Source of the DNA: Hoeflea sp.
Lineage (GTDB): Bacteria; Pseudomonadota; Alphaproteobacteria; Rhizobiales; Rhizobiaceae
NCBI RefSeq assembly: GCF_030682515.1
Contig: NZ_JAUXOD010000139.1
Location: forward strand, 1 to 41,507
Direction of reading: 5' to 3'
DNA length: 41,507 bases
Part shown: positions 18,267-26,740 of the stretch, piece by piece
Numbering within the stretch: the stretch's first letter is position 1
Layout of the letters: every line of letters starts with the position of its first letter
The notes under the pieces: generated by a model
Databases searched by the model: none
Told to the model about the DNA's origin: nothing
The model's input: the letters and a program-made list of their open reading frames with translations, nothing else
Position numbers and translations under genes: made by a program

Positions 18267-19136
18267 ATGGGAGCCATTGGACGCGGTGACCTCGGATCGA
18301 TGGAAAAAGACACCTTGAATACCCGAGTCCAGGACGAGAAGATGCTTCAGCCTGCCGCTCATCACGGAGCAGCGGGGCGCAACTGCGCGCGCGCCATACA
18401 CGCCATCAACACCGCTGATTTCTTTCCGGCGATCCTGGACTACATGCGGTCAATCGTGCCGTTCAGCGGGGCCTTCATCACGCGACTGCACAGGAACCGG
18501 CCGCCGGATCATATCTATGACAATGTCAGGGCCGAGCGGCACCGCGACGTCGTCGACCAGTATCTGGACACGGCCTACCTTCTCGATCCGGTCTATGACG
18601 TCTTCCTGTCGGGCCGAACCCATGGCGCCATGCGGTTGCGCGACGTGGCGCCGGACCAATTCATGCGGTCGACCTATTACCGTCGCTATTACCGGAACAT
18701 CGCTCTCAGGGACGAGATGGCAATCCTGGTTCCTCAGGGCGAGGGTGCGGTCTTCTTCTCGCTCGGCCGACTCGGGGATGAGCCCCGCTTCAGCACTCGG
18801 TCCGTGCAGGCGTTTCAGGCCAGGATCGATGTCATAGCCGCCCTCACCGGCAAGCATTTCGAGCGCGGCCACATAACGCCGGTCCATGCGGGGGATGCGC
18901 CGGCCGATCGCACGCTGACTGCGGCGCTCGATGCCTTTGGCGAAGGTATCCTGACTGCCCGTGAACGCGAGGTGGCTACACTCATCCTCAAGGGCCACTC
19001 GTCGGCGTCGGTTTCGACGGTGGCCGGCATCGCCGTCGGCACCGTCAAGATCCACCGCAAGAACATCTACCGGAAGCTTGAGATTTCCTCGCAATCCGAA
19101 CTGCTGTCGAACTTTCTGCGCTCGGTCCTGAGCTGA
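18267..19136 (+). CDS. LuxR-family transcriptional regulator
   Basis: A regulator of about 289 residues with a C-terminal LuxR/FixJ-type helix-turn-helix: LTAREREVATLILKGHSS followed by VAGIAVGTVKIHRKNIYRKL and the closing SQSELLSNF. The N-terminal 200 residues look like an unspecified sensory domain, without recognisable receiver aspartate or acyl-homoserine-lactone-binding motifs. It reads into the polyamine-type transporter operon that begins about 100 bases downstream, so it is its likely regulator. The start is uncertain: ATG 18267 and ATG 18300 are both possible and neither has a good ribosome site; the first about 30 residues are not conserved-looking. Confidence 0.82.
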   Translation: MGAIGRGDLGSMEKDTLNTRVQDEKMLQPAAHHGAAGRNCARAIHAINTADFFPAILDYMRSIVPFSGAFITRLHRNRPPDHIYDNVRAERHRDVVDQYLDTAYLLDPVYDVFLSGRTHGAMRLRDVAPDQFMRSTYYRRYYRNIALRDEMAILVPQGEGAVFFSLGRLGDEPRFSTRSVQAFQARIDVIAALTGKHFERGHITPVHAGDAPADRTLTAALDAFGEGILTAREREVATLILKGHSSASVSTVAGIAVGTVKIHRKNIYRKLEISSQSELLSNFLRSVLS

Positions 19137-19142
19137 ACGGCC

Positions 19143-19158
19143 TACCCCCTTCGGGGTA
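19143..19158. promoter_or_regulatory. Perfect palindrome TACCCC-CTTC-GGGGTA before the transporter operon
   Basis: It lies 7 bases after the luxR-type stop and 75 bases before the ATPase ATG. It could be a regulator operator for the transporter operon or a short hairpin ending the regulator transcript. There is no T tract, which favours an operator. Confidence 0.4.
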
Positions 19159-19232
19159 TTTACCCGCGCGCGCCCGGCTCATAGCCTCCTGGCATGGATG
19201 GTGAGCCAGATCGGCGGGGGCAGATTTAACGG

Positions 19233-20339
19233 ATGACCGGAACAGAAATCGCCAGAGACCGGAAGGCCGCGGTGTCGGTAAGGGCCCTGTCAAAGACCTT
19301 CGGACAGGGAGAGTACGCGATCACCGCGCTCGACAGCGTCGAACTCGACATCCTGGAGAACGAGTTCTTCACGCTGCTCGGTCCGTCGGGATGCGGAAAG
19401 ACAACCCTGCTGCGGCTGATCGCCGGGTTCGAACTGCCGACAAACGGATCGATCTCGCTGCAGGGTCAGGATATCACGGACAAGCCTCCGCACCGTCGGC
19501 CAATCAATACGGTTTTCCAGAACTACGCGCTGTTTCCGCACATGACGGTGGCCGAGAACATCGGCTTCGGGCTCAGGATGCTCGGCAAGCCGACCGCGGA
19601 GATCAAACAGACGACCGAGCGCATGCTGGCGCTGGTTCAGCTCGAGGCCATGGCCGGCCGCCGGACGGACCAGCTTTCGGGCGGACAGCAGCAACGCGTG
19701 GCGCTGGCCCGGGCGCTGGCGCCTGCACCCAAGGTGCTGCTGCTCGACGAGCCGCTGGCGGCCCTCGACCTGAAACTCAGAAAGAGCATGCAGATCGAAC
19801 TCAAGAGCCTGCAGGCAGAGACCGGCATCACCTTCGTGTTCGTGACACACGACCAGGAAGAAGCGCTGACCATGTCGGACCGGATCGCGGTGATGAAATC
19901 CGGCAAGATCCTGCAGATCGGCACGCCGCGCGATATCTATGACCGCCCGACGCACCGTTTCGTGGCCGATTTCATCGGCGACATCAACATTCTCGAAGGG
20001 ACCGTCGAACACACGGACGGCGATCTGGCGACGGTGAGGCTGAAAGACGGGACCAGGGTCTCCGCGCATCTCGGACCGGCCTCGGCGCGGTCCGGGGATG
20101 TCAGCGTAGCGATCAGGCCCGAGAATGTCCGGCTGGCAAGCGCCGGCGAGACCCCGACGCTCACCGGCGTTCTCGAAAACATCGTCTATTTCGGCGCGGC
20201 GACAAATCTCCACCTTCGGCTCGGCACCGGCGAGGAAATCGTGATCCGCAATCCGGGCGCCGTCGACGAGGGCCGGTACCAGCCTGGCGCCACGATCGGC
20301 GCCGTCATGCAGCCCGAGCTGATCCGGGTGCTGGAATGA
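19233..20339 (+). CDS. ABC transporter ATP-binding protein, spermidine/putrescine type (PotA-like)
   Basis: A 368-residue ATPase of the polyamine/opine importer family. Motifs are Walker A GPSGCGKTTLLR (about 50-61), Q-loop VFQNYALFPHMTV, signature LSGGQQQRVALARAL, Walker B VLLLDEPLAALD and H-loop VTHDQEEALTMSD. A C-terminal TOBE regulatory domain (about 285-368, with RPENVRL) is present, as in PotA. It powers the transporter formed by the next three genes. Its stop overlaps the next ATG by four bases (ATGA). Polyamine specificity is a family-level label and is not proven for this operon. Confidence 0.93.
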   Translation: MTGTEIARDRKAAVSVRALSKTFGQGEYAITALDSVELDILENEFFTLLGPSGCGKTTLLRLIAGFELPTNGSISLQGQDITDKPPHRRPINTVFQNYALFPHMTVAENIGFGLRMLGKPTAEIKQTTERMLALVQLEAMAGRRTDQLSGGQQQRVALARALAPAPKVLLLDEPLAALDLKLRKSMQIELKSLQAETGITFVFVTHDQEEALTMSDRIAVMKSGKILQIGTPRDIYDRPTHRFVADFIGDINILEGTVEHTDGDLATVRLKDGTRVSAHLGPASARSGDVSVAIRPENVRLASAGETPTLTGVLENIVYFGAATNLHLRLGTGEEIVIRNPGAVDEGRYQPGATIGAVMQPELIRVLE

Positions 20340-21274
20340 GCGGCCGGGAGCACCAATCGGCACTGGCCGCCGCGATCGACCAGAACCGGCGCAACGAGCG
20401 CGTCACCCGGGCCTGGCTGCTTGCACCGGCGCTGACAATCATCCTGGCCATCAGCATCCTGCCGCTCGGAATCACCGTCGTCTATTCGTTCCTGACGCCG
20501 GGCACCTATGGCGGCGTGACCTGGGAGTTCAGCACCGACAGCTACGTGCAGTTCCTGTTCCAGCGCGACATCTTCGATGACACGCTGGTGTTCAATTCCG
20601 CCTATGTGTCGATCTTTCTCAGATCAATCGGGCTTGCCCTGGGCGCCACGCTGGGCGCACTCATCCTCGGCTTTCCGACCGCCTACTTCATTGCGACGAA
20701 GCCGCGCGAGCAGCGCAACATCTGGCTGTTCCTGATCACGCTGCCGTTCTGGACCAACCTGCTGATCCGCACCTACGCCATGCTGCTGATCATCCGCGAC
20801 GAAGGCATCATCAACATCATGCTGATGAAGGCCAGCATCATCTCGTCGCCGTTGACCATCCTTTACACCGACACCGCGGTGTTCATCGGCCTGATCTACT
20901 CGTTTCTGCCGTTCATGGTGCTGCCGATCTACGCGAGCCTCGAGAAGCTCGACTTCAGCCTGGTCGAAGCCGGCTACGATCTTTACGCAAACCGGCTGAA
21001 AGTGCTGTTCCACGTTATTGTGCCGCTGGCCAAGCCCGGGATTGTCGCCGGCTGCATCCTGGTCTTCATCCCCGGTCTCGGCGCCTATATCACGCCCGAG
21101 CTCCTGGGCGGCGGCAAGAAGCTGATGATCGGCAACATGATCGCCATGCAGTTCGGCGCGTCGCGCAACTGGCCTTTCGGCTCGGCGGCCGCGCTGATCC
21201 TGATGGCGCTGGTCATCCTGGTGCTGCTGGTCAACGTGCTCGCCGCCAGAAGGGGGGCATCAGGCAATGGCTGA
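20336..21274 (+). CDS. ABC transporter permease, PotB-like
   Basis: A 312-residue inner-membrane protein with about six hydrophobic segments (first at about 27-48). It has the large early periplasmic loop typical of PotB/PotH and the EAA-type loop (SLVEAGYDLYANRLKVLFHV) that docks on the ATPase. It overlaps potA-like by 4 bases and the next permease by 8, so the proteins are made in step. It forms one half of the membrane channel. Confidence 0.92.
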   Translation: MSGREHQSALAAAIDQNRRNERVTRAWLLAPALTIILAISILPLGITVVYSFLTPGTYGGVTWEFSTDSYVQFLFQRDIFDDTLVFNSAYVSIFLRSIGLALGATLGALILGFPTAYFIATKPREQRNIWLFLITLPFWTNLLIRTYAMLLIIRDEGIINIMLMKASIISSPLTILYTDTAVFIGLIYSFLPFMVLPIYASLEKLDFSLVEAGYDLYANRLKVLFHVIVPLAKPGIVAGCILVFIPGLGAYITPELLGGGKKLMIGNMIAMQFGASRNWPFGSAAALILMALVILVLLVNVLAARRGASGNG

Positions 21275-22121
21275 CCTTTCACCCGCAACGCCGGCCTCTA
21301 CCCAACCGCGCCGCCGCGGCAGGCTGGCCCGTGATCTCAAGGCGATGCCCGGGTTCACCGCAACCGCCTGGCTCTGCATCGTCTCGCTGTACCTGCCGAT
21401 CCTGGTGCTGATCGCGTTTTCCTTCAACGAGAACCGGTCGGTGGTGCTGTGGACGGGGTTTTCGCTCGACTGGTACGCCAAGGCGCTTGAGAATGACGGG
21501 ATCCGCAATGCGGCCTGGGTGTCGGTCAAGATCGCGCTGTTTGCCACTGTCATTTCGACCATCGCCGCCACCATGGCGGCGCTGGCGACGACCCGGACGA
21601 AGAAGTTTGCCGGCCAGGGACTGGTCTACGGGATCATCAACCAGCCGCTGATGATCCCCGAGATCGTCACGGCGATCGCAACGCTGTCGCTGTTCGCGCT
21701 GGTCAAGAAGCTCACCGGGCTCACCGGCATCGGTTATCTGATGCTGGCCCATGCCGCCTTCTGCATTCCGTTTGCCTACATGCCGATCCGCGCCCGGCTC
21801 GAGACAATGACGCTGACGCTTGAGCAGGCAGCGGCGGATCTCTACGCGCCGCCGCTGAAAGTCTTCACGCTGGTGACCTTGCCGCTGCTCGGACCCGGCA
21901 TCGTCGCCGGCGCCATGCTCGCCTTCGTCGTATCGCTCGATGATGTGATCATAACGCTCATGATAGCGGGGCCCGGAGAGACCACGCTTCCCATCTACAT
22001 CCTCGGCGCCATCCGGCGCGGGATCACGCCCGAGATCAACGCCGTCTCGACCATCCTGGTCGCGGTCTCGGTTCTGCTGGTCATGCTGCTGTTCTTGGTG
22101 CAGCGGCGCATGCAGCGGTAG
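21267..22121 (+). CDS. ABC transporter permease, PotC-like
   Basis: A 284-residue inner-membrane protein with six predicted membrane segments and a basic cytoplasmic N-terminus (QPRRRGRLARD). The coupling loop reads EQAAADLYAPPLKVFTLVTL. Motifs such as FSFNENRSVVLWTGFSLDWY near the first periplasmic loop are typical of PotC/PotI. It pairs with the upstream permease. Confidence 0.92.
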   Translation: MADLSPATPASTQPRRRGRLARDLKAMPGFTATAWLCIVSLYLPILVLIAFSFNENRSVVLWTGFSLDWYAKALENDGIRNAAWVSVKIALFATVISTIAATMAALATTRTKKFAGQGLVYGIINQPLMIPEIVTAIATLSLFALVKKLTGLTGIGYLMLAHAAFCIPFAYMPIRARLETMTLTLEQAAADLYAPPLKVFTLVTLPLLGPGIVAGAMLAFVVSLDDVIITLMIAGPGETTLPIYILGAIRRGITPEINAVSTILVAVSVLLVMLLFLVQRRMQR

Positions 22122-22148
22122 GACGGAAAAGGAAAGAGAGGAACAACG

Positions 22149-23180
22149 ATGAAAACCGTATTGAGGCTTCTCGCCACCGCATCTGCCGTGGCATTCGCAT
22201 CGCCGGCGGCAATGGCCGCGGGCGAACTGAACGTCTACAACTGGGGCAACTACACCTCGCCCGAGATGATCAAGAAGTTCGAGGAAAAATTCGACGTCAA
22301 GGTCAATCTGGACGGCTACGATTCCAACGAGGCGATGCTCGCCAAGGTCAAGGCGGGCGATACCGGCTATGACATCGTCGTGCCGGGCGACTACATGATC
22401 AAGGTGATGATCGGCGAAGGGCTGCTCGAGGAAGTCAAGCCGAACGCGATGGAGAATTTCAAGAACGTCGATCCGAACTGGGTCGATGTGTGGTGGGATC
22501 CGGGCCGCAATTACTCGATCCCCTACCAGTGGGGTACCACCTCGTTCACCGTCGACACGGCCATCTATGACGGGGACGTCGATACGCTGGCCCTGCTGTT
22601 TGATCCGCCGGAAGTGCTCAAGGGCCGGATCAACATGCTCAACGACATGAACGACGTGATCAATGCCGGCCTGCGCTATCTCGGCTACGGACGCTGCAAC
22701 GGCAACCAGGATGAGTTGCGCGAAGTGCTCGCGCTGCTGTCCAAGGCCAAGCCGCACTGGCGGACGATGGACTATGCGGTGATCGAGAAGCTCACCTCCA
22801 AGGACGTCGACATCAGCCAGAGCTGGAATGGTGCTGCGATGCGGGCCCGGGCCCAGCGGCCGACGCTGAAATACGCCTATCCGAAAGAGGGATTCACCGG
22901 CTGGATGGACAATGTCGCCGTGCTCAAGGGCGCGCCCAATCTCGACAATGCCAAGCTGTTCATCAACTTCATGATGGACCCGGAAAACGCTGGTTTGACG
23001 TCGAACTTTGCCCGCTATGCCAACGGCATTCTGGGCAGCGACAAGTTCATGGAGCCGGAAATGCTCTCGGCGCCCGAGATCGTGATGCCTGCCAGTGCGC
23101 CGGCGCCCGATTTCGTCACCCCCTGCCCGCAGGAAGTCGTCGATCTGTACAACAAGATCTGGACCCAGCTGAAGCAGTAG
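22149..23180 (+). CDS. Periplasmic binding protein, polyamine type (PotD/PotF-like)
   Basis: A 343-residue exported protein with a signal peptide (MKTVLRLLATASAVAFASPA, cut after AMA). The mature part begins GELNVYNWGNYTSPEMIKKF, the diagnostic opening of PotD/PotF proteins. It continues with DIVVPGDYMIKVMI and the IPYQWGTTSFTVD segment that lines the ligand site. The ligand-contacting aspartate/tryptophan pattern around DNVAVLKGAPN is family-like, but assignment to putrescine, spermidine or another cationic amine is not possible by eye. A GAGGAACAACG ribosome site precedes the ATG. A strong hairpin follows the gene, which fits the usual higher expression of binding proteins. Confidence 0.91.
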   Translation: MKTVLRLLATASAVAFASPAAMAAGELNVYNWGNYTSPEMIKKFEEKFDVKVNLDGYDSNEAMLAKVKAGDTGYDIVVPGDYMIKVMIGEGLLEEVKPNAMENFKNVDPNWVDVWWDPGRNYSIPYQWGTTSFTVDTAIYDGDVDTLALLFDPPEVLKGRINMLNDMNDVINAGLRYLGYGRCNGNQDELREVLALLSKAKPHWRTMDYAVIEKLTSKDVDISQSWNGAAMRARAQRPTLKYAYPKEGFTGWMDNVAVLKGAPNLDNAKLFINFMMDPENAGLTSNFARYANGILGSDKFMEPEMLSAPEIVMPASAPAPDFVTPCPQEVVDLYNKIWTQLKQ

Positions 23181-23190
23181 GCCCGAACCC

Positions 23191-23213
23191 GGCGCGCGGG
23201 CAACCCGCGCGCC
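23191..23213 (+). other. Strong hairpin between binding protein and hydrolase genes
   Basis: A perfect 10-base stem (GGCGCGCGGG, loop CAA, CCCGCGCGCC) without a T tract. It probably stabilises the upstream message and reduces read-through into the hydrolase gene. Confidence 0.55.
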
Positions 23214-23238
23214 GTCCCCCATCAGAGAAAGATTGTCC

Positions 23239-24471
23239 ATGTCCGACACCGGAAAGGTTGAACCGGCTATGCCCAAGACCGCCCGGCAACTGGGGATCAT
23301 GCAGGGGTTTCCGCCCCCGCCGGAGAAACGCCCGACGCTTGCGAACTGGGATCTTCCGCCGTTTAACCGCTGGGCATTCCAGAATGTGCGAAGCCTGATT
23401 CCGACAGTGGATGTGTTCCGAGGGTTCGGACCGGCGAGTGCTCTCGAAGAAGCACCCGCCGATCTCCCCGGCGTCCGGTTCGAGCGCGAGAACGGCACGA
23501 CCGTTTCCATCGATCGCTTCCTGGGCGAAAGCTATGGCGATGCCTTCCTGGTGATGCATCGCAACCGCATTGTCTTCGAGCGCTATCTCAATGGCATGGC
23601 GCCGGAAACGCTGCATCTGTCGCAGTCCGTGGCGAAATCGGTCGTCGGTCTGCTGACCGGGATTCTCGCATCCGATGGCACTGTCGATATCCATGTGCCG
23701 CTCGCCGACATCGTGCCCGAACTGGCGCAGTGCGGCTATGGCGACGCGACGCTCGATCAGGTGCTCGACATGCGCTCGGGCGTCCGGTTCACCGAAGACT
23801 ACAACATGCCGGGCAGCGACATGACCCGGATCGACATCGCCTCGGGCTGGCGTCCTCACATGGCCAGCGCACCGCGCCCGACGATCCGCGATGTCATTCT
23901 CAGCCTGCCGAAGCTCAGGCCGCATGGCGGGGCGTTCGAATATCGCTCGATCGAGACGGATGTCGTCGCCTGGGCGCTGGAACGCGCGGCGGGCAAATCC
24001 CTTGCCGAGCTGGTCAGCCAGCATCTGTGGCAACCCATCGGCGCGGATCGCGACGCCTATTTCACCGTCGACGAAGCCGGCACCGCGCTTGCCGATGGCG
24101 GCTTCAACGCGACGCTGCGCGATTACGCGCGCATCGGGATGCTGATGCTGAACGCCGGACAGGCCAACGGACGCCAGATTGTCCCGGCAGACTGGATCAA
24201 CGGCGCCCGCAGCGGCAACCGGGGGGTTTTCGGCGATCCCTACACATCCGTCCTGCCGGGTGGAGCCTACCGTCGCTTCTGGTGGATCCGCGACGCGGAC
24301 CGAGGCGACATCTGCGCCCGCGGTGTGTTCGGTCAGCTGATCTACGCCGATCCGGCGACCGAATTTCTGGTGGTGAAGCTGTCGACCTGGCCGGATTACG
24401 TGATCCCGTCGCTGACCCGCGACACGTTCCGCGCCATCGACGCGATCCGGTCGGCGCTGAGCGACCGGTAA
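23239..24471 (+). CDS. Serine hydrolase of the class-C beta-lactamase / 6-aminohexanoate-dimer hydrolase (NylB-like) family
   Basis: A 410-residue protein translated from ATG 23239 (AGAGAAAG site). The active-site motif S130-V-A-K133 (LHLSQSVAKSVVGLLTG) fits the serine/lysine pair of class-C beta-lactamase-fold enzymes. Tyr188 (EDYNMPG) and Tyr235 (FEYRSIETD) fall where NylB has its two catalytic tyrosines. The order and spacing resemble NylB-type amide hydrolases more than true AmpC beta-lactamases, and no signal peptide is apparent, suggesting a cytosolic enzyme. It sits directly behind a polyamine-type importer and before a metal amidohydrolase, so I infer cleavage of an imported amide or ester of an amine. 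The substrate is unknown. Confidence 0.85.
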   Translation: MSDTGKVEPAMPKTARQLGIMQGFPPPPEKRPTLANWDLPPFNRWAFQNVRSLIPTVDVFRGFGPASALEEAPADLPGVRFERENGTTVSIDRFLGESYGDAFLVMHRNRIVFERYLNGMAPETLHLSQSVAKSVVGLLTGILASDGTVDIHVPLADIVPELAQCGYGDATLDQVLDMRSGVRFTEDYNMPGSDMTRIDIASGWRPHMASAPRPTIRDVILSLPKLRPHGGAFEYRSIETDVVAWALERAAGKSLAELVSQHLWQPIGADRDAYFTVDEAGTALADGGFNATLRDYARIGMLMLNAGQANGRQIVPADWINGARSGNRGVFGDPYTSVLPGGAYRRFWWIRDADRGDICARGVFGQLIYADPATEFLVVKLSTWPDYVIPSLTRDTFRAIDAIRSALSDR

Positions 24472-24520
24472 ACCGGCGGGATGTTTGACGGACAACGGTA
24501 ACAAGCAGGGGAGCAGACCA

Positions 24521-26188
24521 GTGGCAACCGCAGACATGATCATTACCAACGGGGCGGTCCTGACGATGGACCCGGATCTGCCACGGGCGGAGGCGGTGGC
24601 GGTCAAGGACGGACGTATCGTGGCGGTCGGCTCGGCTTCCGAAGTCGCCGGCCTTGCCGGGCCCGGCACACAGGTCCTGGATGCCCGCGGAGCGACCGTG
24701 CTGCCCGGCTTCATCGAAAGCCACATGCACCTGTTCATCGGCGGCGCGGAACTTCAAAACCTGCAGCTTGAGGGATGCGCCGACCCGGAACTGCTTGCCA
24801 AGGAGTTGACCGCTTTCGCGGCGGCCAGACCGGAGGCGCCGCTTCTCGTCGGGCAGGGCCCGGATTACGGCATCTTCGGCGACACCGCGCCGCGCCTGGT
24901 TCTCGACAAGATCCTGCCCGGCCGGCCGCTGGCGCTGATGGCGCATGACCACCACACGGTCTGGGCCAATACCGCGGCGCTTGAAGCCGCGGGCGTTCTG
25001 CACGGGCTCGAAACCTCCGACGGCCACGAGGTGGTGATGGGCGCCGATGGCCTTGCCACGGGCACATTGCTGGAACCGGAGGCCTACAGCCCGGTGATGC
25101 GGCTTGGCGGCCAGGAGCGGACCATGCTGGGCCTGGCAAGCGGTCGTGAGCCGGACCTCACACCATCGGCCGCCGAGCGCGCCATCGACCTGGCTCATCT
25201 CAGGCGCGGGCTGGCGCACGCGGCGAGACACGGCATCACCTCCATCGTCAACATGGACGGCAATATCTACACGCTGGAGCTGCTCGAAGAGCTCCGCTCC
25301 GCAGGGGAGCTGACTGCCCGCGTGCGGGTGCCGTTCCACTATGTCCCCGACATGACACCCGATGATTTGCAGACAGCGCTCAACATGCGTGCCCGCTGGT
25401 CGGATGAATGGCTGGCGTCGGGGTTTGTGAAATTCTTCATGGACGGCGTCATTGACAGCCGCACCGCGTTCATGAAGCACGATTACCCCGGTCAGCCCGG
25501 ATACCGCTCGCACGGGCGGTTCTCGGCAGAGACTTTCGCCGAGCTTGCGACGCGGATCGATGCGATGGGACTGCAGATCGCGGTGCATGCGATCGGTGAC
25601 GCGGCGGTGGCCCGGGTGCTGGACGGCTACGCGGCGGCGCGCGCGGCGAATGGCGCGTCGGGCCTGCGTCATCGCATCGAGCATCTCGAACTGGTCGATG
25701 ACGCCGATTTCGCCCGCATCGCGGAGCTCGGCGTGGTTGCCTCGATCCAGCCGCCGCATGCGCCGGGATGCAGCGGTCTGCCGCTGGAGCCGACCCTGAG
25801 CAATATCGGCAGAGAGCGGTGGGGCGACGCCTTTGCCTGGCAGAAGATCGCAGGTGGCGGTGCGGCGATCGCGCTGGCTTCGGACTGGCCGGTTTCGGAC
25901 ATCTCGATTCTCAAAGGGATCCATTCTGCCGTAACGAGAGAGGCCTGGGTGCCGGACGTGCCGGATCACCGGTTCTCGCTCGAGGCCGCGCTCAGGGGCT
26001 ACACGATCGGCGGCGCCTATGCCGAGCGGAGCGACAGCTACAAGGGTTCGCTGGAAACAGGCAAGGTGGCGGATCTGGTGATCCTCGACCGGGATATTGC
26101 CGGTCTCTCCAACCACGACGCAATCAGGGATGTCGATGTCATGACGACTATCTGCGGCGGCCGTGTGGTCTACCGGGCCGGAGAATGA
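24521..26188 (+). CDS. Metal-dependent amidohydrolase, YtcJ-like
   Basis: A 555-residue protein starting at GTG 24521, preceded by GGGGAG at a proper distance; the upstream TTG at 24485 has no such site. It begins with the small beta domain (MIITNGAVLTMDPDLPRAEA) and enters the barrel at the metal motif ESHMHL (HxH). Later metal and catalytic residues are visible as VKFFMDGVIDSRTAF, HAIGDAAVARVLDGY, RIEHLEL and SDWPVSD. The C-terminal ETGKVADLVILDRD closes the composite beta domain. YtcJ-type enzymes hydrolyse N-substituted formamides, carbamates or related C-N bonds. It is last in the operon and could act on the product of the NylB-like hydrolase, but this is inference. Confidence 0.88.
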   Translation: MATADMIITNGAVLTMDPDLPRAEAVAVKDGRIVAVGSASEVAGLAGPGTQVLDARGATVLPGFIESHMHLFIGGAELQNLQLEGCADPELLAKELTAFAAARPEAPLLVGQGPDYGIFGDTAPRLVLDKILPGRPLALMAHDHHTVWANTAALEAAGVLHGLETSDGHEVVMGADGLATGTLLEPEAYSPVMRLGGQERTMLGLASGREPDLTPSAAERAIDLAHLRRGLAHAARHGITSIVNMDGNIYTLELLEELRSAGELTARVRVPFHYVPDMTPDDLQTALNMRARWSDEWLASGFVKFFMDGVIDSRTAFMKHDYPGQPGYRSHGRFSAETFAELATRIDAMGLQIAVHAIGDAAVARVLDGYAAARAANGASGLRHRIEHLELVDDADFARIAELGVVASIQPPHAPGCSGLPLEPTLSNIGRERWGDAFAWQKIAGGGAAIALASDWPVSDISILKGIHSAVTREAWVPDVPDHRFSLEAALRGYTIGGAYAERSDSYKGSLETGKVADLVILDRDIAGLSNHDAIRDVDVMTTICGGRVVYRAGE

Positions 26189-26320
26189 GAGCCGACATTC
26201 CGAACGCTCAGTCCGGCCACGCATCTTTGGCGGCCCTGCTGAGGATCAGGTCTGATGCTGGCACGACTTGACCGGCGGGGTGGCTGCGTCGCTGAAATGC
26301 AAATTCCCACCTTCTTGTCA

Positions 26321-26740
26321 TTCGATGGTCTCAGCATCGCGATCCGCCACCACAATCAGATAGGATTGGTTCTAGGGCTTTCCGATCCAGGCAGCGATGG
26401 CGACCAGTTCGAGATCGTCGCGGTATTGTAAATAGGGATAGCCGCAGATCCGGGCGGCGTCGAGCTGTCCCGACACCAGCAGCGAAGTGACTTCCAGATA
26501 GGTTCGACGCGTGACCAACTCGACACTGTGGCCGGTTGCCGCTTCCAGATAGACCTTCAATGTGTCCAGCAGTTGGATGTCATTGTTGAGAAAGACCGCG
26601 TTCAGCCCAAACCTCAGCGTTGGCAAAGTGGACCCGGAAGCCGTGCTCAAACCGATTGCCACCGGTAAACATGCCCCGCCTGCAATGAAATGACTGCGGG
26701 ACAGGGCAACGGCAAAACTCGACCGGCGGCCCTCTGACAT
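26321..26740 (-). pseudogene. aioX: Truncated second aioX copy
   Basis: The frame from ATG 26740 gives 122 residues nearly collinear with residues 1-122 of AioX at 16180-17073 (about 23 differences by eye). A TAG then replaces the codon for Y123, but recognisable sequence (NQSYLIVVADRDAETI) continues in frame to about residue 139 before similarity ends. The C-terminal half of the protein is missing. The arsenite-ligand cysteine is kept (ARICGYPY), but the preceding tryptophan is arginine. The ribosome-site region and about 200 bases upstream are also conserved. It faces the amidohydrolase gene tail to tail. It is too short to fold as a binding protein, so it is a pseudogene. Confidence 0.9.

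Noticed and set aside
21279-23510. Open frame of 743 codons on the - strand opposite the PotC- and PotD-like genes
   Set aside because: Composition dominated by Arg, Asp, His and Gly, typical of antisense reading; the opposite strand encodes a clear permease and binding protein.
24197-26224. Long open frame (675 codons) on the - strand opposite the amidohydrolase
   Set aside because: Arginine/histidine-rich antisense shadow without family features; the + strand frame has a metal-binding HxH and the complete amidohydrolase pattern.
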